Shown here: positions 8,368 through 14,683 of the stretch, piece after piece | Layout of the letters: each line of letters begins with the position of its first letter | Position numbering within the stretch: the stretch's first letter is position 1 | Origin: Jejuia pallidilutea | Lineage (GTDB): Bacteria; Bacteroidota; Bacteroidia; Flavobacteriales; Flavobacteriaceae | DNA length: 64,000 bases | NCBI RefSeq assembly: GCF_002973595.1 | Contig: NZ_PVEO01000005.1 | Span: 62,001 to 126,000 of the forward strand | Reading direction: 5' to 3' | Translations under genes and position numbers: made by a program | Notes under the pieces: model-generated | The model's input: the letters and a program-made list of their open reading frames with translations, nothing else | Database searches by the model: none | What the model was told of the DNA's origin: nothing

Positions 8368-8467
8368 GCGTTAGGGATGGAGGCATTTGTTGAAGCTCTT
8401 TTTGTGTTGTTGCACCTATGCAACACAAAAAAGCGACTGCCGAGAGCCCGACCCTTTGGGGAACGCC
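8368..8467 (-). repeat. Dispersed intergenic repeat, family R1, copy 3 (reverse)
   Basis: Read on the plus strand it begins GCGTTAGGGATGG and ends GCCCGACCCTTTGGGGAACGCC, the reverse complement of the ends of copy 4 at 61204. It carries a strong internal hairpin (TTTTGTGTTG ... CAACACAAAA, loop 11). It ends 29 bases before the 5' end of the tmRNA gene. Confidence 0.65.
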
Positions 8468-8496
8468 CTAATGCAGATTACTATTGTATTGATAAC

Positions 8497-8889
8497 GGGG
8501 TCGACTGGTTTTGACAGCGAGATTAATTAAACGGTAAGCACGTCGTGTAATGGTTTTGAGACACGTAAAAGGCTAGACCAAACTTTAAACGGCGAGAATA
8601 ACTACGCTTTAGCTGCATAATCTGAATTATAGTAAGATTCGTGCTAGTTCCTACTAGGTAGGAAGGCTAAATGTCTCCAGAAAGCCTTGGTTAGTGGCGT
8701 TCTTTTTAGAGGCATCGTAAAAATTAACTAAGATGTGGTAGCGCTTTGATGCCACATCGAGATTTAAAAGCTAAGTTATAAGTAGGTTGTCTTTAGCCAG
8801 CTTATAATCGAAAAAACAAGAAAAGACTAAACGTGTAGAACCCCCTTTGGTTACTTGTTTGGACGAGAGTTCGATTCTCTCCGACTCCA
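8497..8889 (+). ncRNA. ssrA: Transfer-messenger RNA (tmRNA)
   Basis: tmRNA rescues stalled ribosomes by adding a degradation tag. The 5' end GGGGTCG (8497-8503) pairs with CGACTCC near the 3' end (8882-8888), and the T-arm GAGAG-TTCGATT-CTCTC precedes it. The early motif ACTGGTTTTGACA is typical of tmRNA. The tag frame GGC-GAG-...-GCA TAA at 8591-8620 encodes GENNYALAA. Discriminator A is at 8889 and CCA is not encoded. The final bases form the left attachment repeat of the genomic island, which leaves the gene intact. Confidence 0.97.
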
Positions 8890-8890
8890 C
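8875..8890 (+). other. Left attachment site (attL) of the island
   Basis: TTCTCTCCGACTCCAC is the 3' part of the T-arm and acceptor strand of ssrA. An exact copy lies at 43578-43593. The flanking bases differ on both sides, so the identity is limited to these 16 bases. Confidence 0.85.
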
Positions 8891-8913
8891 TTTTAGAGTA
8901 TCAAAACTCTTCA

Positions 8914-8946
8914 AAAACCCTGTAAATTTATGATTTACTGGGTTTT
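8914..8946 (+). terminator. Rho-independent terminator after ssrA (island side)
   Basis: AAAACCC(T)GTAAAT / loop TTATG / ATTTAC(T)GGGTTTT forms a 13-bp stem with one T-T mismatch, 24 bases after the tmRNA end. It lies on the island side of attL, so the island supplies a replacement terminator for ssrA. Confidence 0.7.
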
Positions 8947-8990
8947 ACATTTTATATAATATCATATAATATCATTTAAAATCATCTCCA

Positions 8991-9010
8991 TCGAGACCAA
9001 TTCGGTTACC
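8991..9010 (+). repeat. Terminal 20-bp repeat, left copy (putative integrase arm site)
   Basis: TCGAGACCAATTCGGTTACC, 19 of 20 identical to 43500-43519, lies 100 bases inside attL. The shared core CGAGACC also occurs in the inverted pair at 9031 and 9126. Confidence 0.7.
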
Positions 9011-9030
9011 CCTTTTGAATTTTACAAATA

Positions 9031-9040
9031 GGTCTCGCTA
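9031..9040 (-). promoter_or_regulatory. GCGAGACC site, inverted (putative recombinase or regulator site)
   Basis: GGTCTCGCTA is the reverse complement of TAGCGAGACC at 9126-9135. The pair brackets the region upstream of the integrase gene. Confidence 0.45.
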
Positions 9041-9125
9041 AGCACAATATTTTACTGATTTTCAATAGTTTACAATATTTACAACTTAGGTTATTTAATA
9101 TTAATTTACTACCTTTTTAGTGAAT

Positions 9126-9135
9126 TAGCGAGACC
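9126..9135 (+). promoter_or_regulatory. GCGAGACC site, direct, just before the integrase gene
   Basis: TAGCGAGACC ends 16 bases before the integrase ATG and forms a 10-bp inverted repeat with 9031-9040. Binding here could couple integrase expression to the state of the att region. Confidence 0.45.
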
Positions 9136-9151
9136 TAAAAACTATATAATT

Positions 9152-10390
9152 ATGAAAACAGACTTTTCTATCCATTTTCACTTAGTCAATTCTAAGATAA
9201 ATACTAGAGGCTTAGCACCTATTTATCTTCGGCTTACAGTTGACAATAAGCGCACTGAATACAGCATTAGTAGAAGGATTGAGCCAAAATTTTGGAATAC
9301 TAAATCCCAGAAAGTTATGGGTACAAATCGTGAGGCTGTCGAAATTAATAACCACATTGATAATTTAAAACATAAGCTATATAAAATTCATCAAAGATGC
9401 ATGGACGAGAATAATTTGATATCTGCCAAGTCTATGATGAATCTTTTAAAAGGTGGTGGAAAGAAAATTAGATTTATTCTTGAAGTATTCAAAGCACATA
9501 ATGAAAGAACCGATTTATTGGCAGGAAAAGACATTTCTATAAGTACTGCAAAACGATATTGGACTTGTTATGACCATGTGAAACAATTTATTGAAGAAGA
9601 ATATAAATTGGAAGATTATAAGCTAAAAGATATTGATTATAAGTTTATTATGAAGTTTGAGTTCTTTTTAAAAACGGTTAGGAAATGTAACCACAATTCG
9701 TCTTTAAAATATATTAATAACTTCAAAAAAATCATTCGTATCGCTTTAGCAAACCAATGGATGGATGTAGACCCTTTTTACAACTATAAAGTAAAATTTG
9801 AAGCTGTAGAAAGAGAATTTTTGACTGCCGAAGAAATAGAAACTTTATACAATAAAGAATTACATTTTGATAGGCTGAAAGTGGTTAGAGATATGTTTGT
9901 GTTTTCTTGTTATACAGGTCTTGCCTATTCCGACGTGGAAAAACTTTCAAAATCAGATATTACCATTGGCATTGATGGTAAGCAATGGATAAATATTAAA
10001 CGCACCAAAACAAATACGCGAAGTAGTATTCCGTTATTACCCATAGCAAAAGAGATTTTAAGTCGTTATGCTTACGATCCAAAAGTTATAAAAAGTGAGC
10101 GTTTAATTCCAGTCTTTAGCAATCAAAAATCTAATGCTTATTTAAAAGAAATAGCGATGCTCTGCGGCATCACAAAACCACTAACTACACATTTAGCGCG
10201 ACATACTTTTGCAACTACTGTAACCTTGACTAATGGAGTACCTATTGAAACCGTTAGTAAAATGCTTGGTCATAAATCATTAAGAACTACACAACATTAT
10301 GCAAAAATAGTAGACCGTAAAGTTAGCGATGATATGAATATTCTTGAAGAGAAACTGAAAACCCAAAGAAAAGACCAAAAAGAAAACTAA
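9152..10390 (+). CDS. Tyrosine recombinase / site-specific integrase of the island
   Basis: A 412-residue Bacteroidetes-type integrase with an N-terminal arm-DNA-binding domain (about 1-95, with GLAPIYLRLTVDNKRTEYS), a core-binding SAM-like domain (about 105-205) and a C-terminal catalytic domain (about 222-395). Catalytic positions seen are Lys286 (KRTKTNTR), His347 and Arg350 (THLARHTFA), His374 (LGHKS) and Tyr383 (TTQHYAKI). The box I position that usually holds Arg reads TGLAYSDV, with Ala258; loss of this Arg is known in IntDOT-like integrases. It lies 260 bases from attL and is the likely enzyme for island integration at ssrA. Confidence 0.93.
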   Translation: MKTDFSIHFHLVNSKINTRGLAPIYLRLTVDNKRTEYSISRRIEPKFWNTKSQKVMGTNREAVEINNHIDNLKHKLYKIHQRCMDENNLISAKSMMNLLKGGGKKIRFILEVFKAHNERTDLLAGKDISISTAKRYWTCYDHVKQFIEEEYKLEDYKLKDIDYKFIMKFEFFLKTVRKCNHNSSLKYINNFKKIIRIALANQWMDVDPFYNYKVKFEAVEREFLTAEEIETLYNKELHFDRLKVVRDMFVFSCYTGLAYSDVEKLSKSDITIGIDGKQWINIKRTKTNTRSSIPLLPIAKEILSRYAYDPKVIKSERLIPVFSNQKSNAYLKEIAMLCGITKPLTTHLARHTFATTVTLTNGVPIETVSKMLGHKSLRTTQHYAKIVDRKVSDDMNILEEKLKTQRKDQKEN

Positions 10391-10819
10391 TAATATATTA
10401 AATTTTAAACCTCAAATTTATAGTGCTTTATACATTCATTAGTTTTGCTATTAAATGATTCATTTTGCGATTTGATAGGAACATACTCAAAATCGATACA
10501 ACCTCTGAACAAGTAGTGGACAAGTAGTAAACAAGTACTGGTACGTATATATAAACATTAACAAACAAAAGAAAACATTTATAAACTAAGCTAACAAAAA
10601 AATTAAAAATTATTTTTCTTTTTAAAAAAATATAAATTAATTATCTGGGTAAAAATGCAATTCAGAATCAAAAATGAGGCTGTTTACAAATGGTTTAATG
10701 AACTATCTCCTCATTCTGGATGAACTATCGTTTTAGGTCTTAAAAAATGATTTTAAAGTCCTTAAAATCAATAAAATAATAGTATTCATAGGCACTCTTA
10801 GTATTTAATGCTAATTGAT
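10391..10819. other. Non-coding gap after the integrase
   Basis: No convincing gene is seen. The stretch is very AT-rich and contains three 11-bp tandem repeats at 10508-10540, annotated separately. The rest shows poly-A/T runs only. Confidence 0.5.
10508..10540 (+). repeat. Three 11-bp tandem iterons (ACAAGTA core)
   Basis: AACAAGTAGTG, GACAAGTAGTA and AACAAGTACTG follow each other without a gap, at one helical turn per repeat. Such an array in phase with the helix is typical of a cooperative protein-binding site. On a mobile island it could serve an excisionase, a replication protein or a regulator; which one is unknown. Confidence 0.5.
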
Positions 10820-11275
10820 TTAATTTGGTGTTTTCTCTCCGTTATTTAAATCTCTGTTGTCTTTTTTAAACTGAAATTCATTTCTTTCTTGAAGTTTCAG
10901 TTTAAACTCTTTATTTATTCTTTCTCGTTCTAACTCTTCAAAACTTTTCTCAATTAATATTTTTGGCTTTGGCTCAACATTCATAAAAAGAGATTGCAAC
11001 ATTGCTAAAGTCGGTTTGGTTTGATTCTTTTCTATATTTTTTATGATAGCTATAACCGCATTAATTCTTTTCTTAATTCGATTTTCAGTTTCCATTAGTC
11101 CTGGTTTTAAATCATCTTCTGGAGAAAGTTCATTACGCTCAAAAAATTCTACCATTAAAAGTAAAGTCATTGAGTTTGATTTTGAAATTGATTTGGAATA
11201 TTTTCTAAATTTCTTCACTACAGAACGCTTTATACTCAAGCTTTCAAAACGCTCTTTTTCATATCCTTTATCCAT
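10820..11275 (-). CDS. BfmA/BtgA-like mobilization protein
   Basis: A 151-residue basic protein. The segment SIKRSVVKKFRKYSKSISKSNSMTLLLMVEFFERN, followed by IKKRINAVIAIIKNIEKNQTKPTLAMLQSLF, matches what I know of the BfmA/BtgA mobilization family of Bacteroidetes elements, which carry a ribbon-helix-helix-like DNA-binding start and a helical middle. The C-terminal third is highly charged and coiled-coil-like (FEELERERINKEFKLKLQERNEF). In complete elements such proteins assist a relaxase at oriT. Here no relaxase follows, so it is probably a remnant or part of an element mobilised in trans. Confidence 0.7.
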   Translation of the reverse strand: MDKGYEKERFESLSIKRSVVKKFRKYSKSISKSNSMTLLLMVEFFERNELSPEDDLKPGLMETENRIKKRINAVIAIIKNIEKNQTKPTLAMLQSLFMNVEPKPKILIEKSFEELERERINKEFKLKLQERNEFQFKKDNRDLNNGEKTPN

Positions 11276-11788
11276 TTTTCCTTTTCTTTTGGTATTGATT
11301 TCTATGTGCTTTAATAATTACTAGGTTTATTTGTAGTAAAATGATATAGATAGCGTTTATTTGAATTTCATTCACTTATTCGTATAGCGTCATCGCCATA
11401 ATCTTTTCGGCAACTGAAATTAAATTTTGAAAGTGTAAGAACTCATAAAGTGAATGAGCAAAGGGTTTTGCAGTTCGTCTCGAGCAGAATTATAAACTTT
11501 TTGTAAAAAATGTTGTGGTATCTTTTAATTTGGTGAACGCTTTCTTTTTTCTGATACTGGGTTCAAGGCAGCTAAGTGAAACGCTTTTCTCATAATCAAA
11601 CTTTTCGTGAAATGTAGAGGAATGGGGTGGAACGATTTATGAAAATTTAATGTAAATGACCATAAAAATACAATTATTACTTATCCTGATTAAGATTGAA
11701 ACTGATTCCAATAAATACAAACAGATTCAATTTTAATAAATTTTCGAGGTATATGTAAATATTACTTTTTCTTAAAAATTTACCAATA
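11276..11788. other. Non-coding gap, possible oriT-like region
   Basis: No gene is seen in 513 bases between the mobilization gene and the first GH30 gene. A 9-bp inverted repeat CATTCACTT (11369-11377) / AAGTGAATG (11448-11456) is the most visible structure, with a smaller CTCAT/ATGAG hairpin overlapping its right arm. Position next to a mobilization gene makes an oriT possible, but no nic motif could be recognised. Confidence 0.35.
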
Positions 11789-13573
11789 TTAATTTACAAC
11801 AAGAGCTCCTTTAGAGATAAGCTTATTGTTTTCTGAGAGCTTGTAGAAATAAATACCACTCAATAAATTATTCCTTTTAAGAGCAAACTCGCTCCCAACA
11901 ATATGTTCTAGCCGTTTCACCTCCTTTCCATTAACATCATAAAGGGTTAATATACCATCGTTGATAAAATTTGAAAGTTGAAATATGGTTTCGCCCGAAA
12001 ATGGAACTGTGTAAATTTTAAGCACTTGGTTTTTAACTAACCCTTCCTGAGATAAAGCTCCTGCAATATCAATAACAAAAGTAGAGATAGAATATGCTGG
12101 TGCATTATATGATATGTTTTTACCGTTTAATATTCCTTTTTCAGTAATTGACACAATGGTTTTCTCTGTGGTATCTTCTCCTAAGCCAGAAACACCCCCT
12201 GACGTTCTATAGGTTTTAAAATCATTAATAACTGGAAAATTACTTAAATCAAAATTATAAGTTGTAGCAGTATCATAGGGATTAACCACTACTAAAACCA
12301 CCTCTCCATCGTCTGGACTTAAAGCTGCCAAAGTATTACCATTGTTTGATCTGATAATTTGATATCCTACTTTTATAAAATTAGTCACATTTTTTCGGCA
12401 ATAGAAACCTCGCGTTTTATTTAAAATTGGTGTATTGTAGGGATTGTTTTCATTCCAGTTGGTTTGGTGCAGCATACCCCATCCATCATCAATAGACATA
12501 AGCTGCCAATCGCACCAAACTGTAGATTTTAAATTGCGCATGTCCTCTATTAAGCGATAAGCCATGTCGTAATGCCTTATCCACCAATCTGTTTTACCAG
12601 GTGGTAAATTCCAGCCCAAAGGCCCTGTTTCGGTTTGCCAAACAGGTTTGTTTCCGTTGCTTTTGGCAAACGCTGCTAAATTTGCCTTGTCTTGCCATGT
12701 CCCACTATAACTATGAGTATTAATTTTGGCTATACCATTATATTCATTAGGATTATTATTTTTAATATCAGTTAGATTAGATAAAGCCCATGTTACTTTA
12801 GAATTGTCAGCAGCCGCTATTTTAATATTAGAAATACCATAAGCATTTTTTCTTTGCCATAAACGCCATAACACTTGAGCCTGTGTAGCTGCGTATATGG
12901 CAGAACCCTCTTGATTTCCACCTTTTTTCCAATACCCAGATATGGGTTCATTAAAAGGCTCAATGTATTGGATGTTCCAAGATGGATATGAGGTGTTTAA
13001 ACCTGAAGCCACAGAAGCCAAATAATCGGCAAAATCATCTACAAATTCTGGCTTAAGGTTTTCTGAGGTTCCACTAACATTACCAGCAGAGCACTCCCCA
13101 TGGGTCATCCACCAAGGCGGCGAATACGATATTAGTTCTGTAATAATATCGTTTTTAGAAGCTCTTAAGGTTGCCAACTTATCCATAACAATAATTTGTC
13201 GTAAATCATTCGATAAATTATAAGTACCCCAACCTTCGTTATTATTTTGAAGATTTCTATACCCAGGCATTTTAGCTCCATCCCTTCTAAAATGATCTCC
13301 ACTTGTACAATTGGGGTTTTCTCCACCTCCAATATTAAATCTGAATACATTAAAATTTAAATCATTGACCGCATAATCAGCCAATTCATCTATCGTTGAT
13401 TGAGGCATACCTCCGACAAGATTAGCCCACCAAGCTAATGACACGCCCCAACCTTCAACACTTTGATATTTTGTTTCAGGAAATAAAGTAACCGTAGTTT
13501 GCCCGTAAAAATCGGTACAGAAATTCGATAGTGTAAGTGTTAATATAAGCTTGACTTTAATAAGTTTTTTCAT
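11789..13573 (-). CDS. Secreted GH30 glycoside hydrolase with T9SS sorting domain (GH30_5-like, beta-1,6-galactanase type)
   Basis: A 594-residue protein with a signal peptide (about 1-24, ending DFYGQ), a GH30 TIM barrel plus beta-domain (about 28-500), and a C-terminal type IX secretion sorting domain (about 515-594, with LYDVNGKEVKRL and LLSGIYFYKL). Catalytic residues are clear: acid/base Glu209 in IEPFNEP and nucleophile Glu315 in WQTETG. The VEGWGVSLAWWANLVGG start and SYSPPWWMTHGECSAG segment resemble subfamily 5, which includes endo-beta-1,6-galactanases. It is the last PUL gene, separated from the others by a terminator-like hairpin, and is probably exported to the surface. Exact linkage is inferred. 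Confidence 0.88.
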   Translation of the reverse strand: MKKLIKVKLILTLTLSNFCTDFYGQTTVTLFPETKYQSVEGWGVSLAWWANLVGGMPQSTIDELADYAVNDLNFNVFRFNIGGGENPNCTSGDHFRRDGAKMPGYRNLQNNNEGWGTYNLSNDLRQIIVMDKLATLRASKNDIITELISYSPPWWMTHGECSAGNVSGTSENLKPEFVDDFADYLASVASGLNTSYPSWNIQYIEPFNEPISGYWKKGGNQEGSAIYAATQAQVLWRLWQRKNAYGISNIKIAAADNSKVTWALSNLTDIKNNNPNEYNGIAKINTHSYSGTWQDKANLAAFAKSNGNKPVWQTETGPLGWNLPPGKTDWWIRHYDMAYRLIEDMRNLKSTVWCDWQLMSIDDGWGMLHQTNWNENNPYNTPILNKTRGFYCRKNVTNFIKVGYQIIRSNNGNTLAALSPDDGEVVLVVVNPYDTATTYNFDLSNFPVINDFKTYRTSGGVSGLGEDTTEKTIVSITEKGILNGKNISYNAPAYSISTFVIDIAGALSQEGLVKNQVLKIYTVPFSGETIFQLSNFINDGILTLYDVNGKEVKRLEHIVGSEFALKRNNLLSGIYFYKLSENNKLISKGALVVN

Positions 13574-13651
13574 GGTTAATTTACTTTTTAAATGTACTTC
13601 TTATTTATTGATATTATAATTAAACATCTTTAGTAGTAATCCCACTAAAAA

Positions 13652-13676
13652 AAACAGAAGCACAAAACTTCTGTTT
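13652..13676. terminator. Terminator-like hairpin between PUL genes
   Basis: AAACAGAAG / loop CACAAAA / CTTCTGTTT is a perfect 9-bp stem flanked by A and T runs, so it can work on either strand. It lies between the T9SS protein gene at 13733 and the last GH30 gene and would reduce read-through from the main PUL transcript. Confidence 0.7.
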
Positions 13677-13732
13677 TTTAACTTTTTTAAAAAAAAGCAG
13701 TGTACTTTACTCTAATTCAAACTAGTAGAATA

Positions 13733-14563
13733 CTACTGCTTCATTAGTCGTTTAGTAACTGAATTTCCCTTGTCATCAGTAATTCTTACCATGTATAATC
13801 CTGAAGACATATTACTTATATCGTAGGTGTTTCTACTTATTTCATTAGCGCTTTTAACGATTGTTTTTCCTAATAAATCGTAAAAAGAAATGTTTGCTAT
13901 TTTTGTGTTATTATCAGTTTTTATTTGGAATGTAGATTTTACTGGATTAGGAAAAACCGAAATAGAATTTTCAAATTCAAACTTAGTATTACTAAGTGTT
14001 GGTGTGCTACTGCTGCTAAAAGTAAATTCATCTACATAACCAAATAAACTTGTATTGTTTAGCACTAAACCAACAGGATCATTTTGAAATCCAATATCGC
14101 CATGCATTAAAATAGCATTAACAGTTAAACCCGAAGCACCACCATCCACCTCAAAAACCATATCCTGCCACTCGCCAAAGTTAGTATAGTCATTAGAAGA
14201 TCTAACTACCACACTACCGTCATTAGAGCTATCAGTTGCATCAAAACGCACACCAAGATCTGGTTGAGCAGGATAGTTTACCAAAACATGTAAGTATCTT
14301 TTTTCTCCTGCTGGAACATTGTAAGGCACGGCAAGATCAAAGGCGATAAGCTCATACCATAGCGAAGTAGTTCTTCCTATTCTACCACAATTTGTAGTAG
14401 TGTTACCTGTTGTATTTGGATTAGCAACTACTGAAAAAGTTGTTCCGTAACGAACTACCGTTGCTGGAGCACCAGTTTCAAAATCGTTAATCTCAGTTTG
14501 CCCAAAAACCGAACAAACGCTACAGAGTACTGCAAAACATAAAAAAGTAATTTTTTTAATCAT
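13733..14563 (-). CDS. Secreted T9SS-sorted protein with beta-sandwich (CBM-like) domain
   Basis: A 276-residue protein with a signal peptide (about 1-21, VCSVFGQ), an all-beta domain (about 22-180, beginning INDFETGAPATVVRYG and ending GYVDEFTFSS) and a type IX sorting domain (about 200-276, FENSISVFPNPVKSTFQI ... LYMVRITDDKGNSVTKRLMKQ). The N-terminal domain looks like a jelly-roll glycan-binding module, judging by its ...YVDEF ending, but no catalytic motif is seen. It may bind the target polysaccharide at the cell surface. Family assignment is uncertain. Confidence 0.7.
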   Translation of the reverse strand: MIKKITFLCFAVLCSVCSVFGQTEINDFETGAPATVVRYGTTFSVVANPNTTGNTTTNCGRIGRTTSLWYELIAFDLAVPYNVPAGEKRYLHVLVNYPAQPDLGVRFDATDSSNDGSVVVRSSNDYTNFGEWQDMVFEVDGGASGLTVNAILMHGDIGFQNDPVGLVLNNTSLFGYVDEFTFSSSSTPTLSNTKFEFENSISVFPNPVKSTFQIKTDNNTKIANISFYDLLGKTIVKSANEISRNTYDISNMSSGLYMVRITDDKGNSVTKRLMKQ

Positions 14564-14683
14564 AATATCTTATTTTAAAATTAGTTATGATTTAAAGATA
14601 TTAATTAAAACACCTTTTTAAATAGACGATATTTATGATTACATGGACTATAATACTTTTTTACAAACTGATTTTATAAGCTG

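Noticed and set aside
11475-11484. CGTCTCGAG as a further CGAGAC site
   Set aside because: The match to CGAGACC is incomplete and it lies far from the att region.
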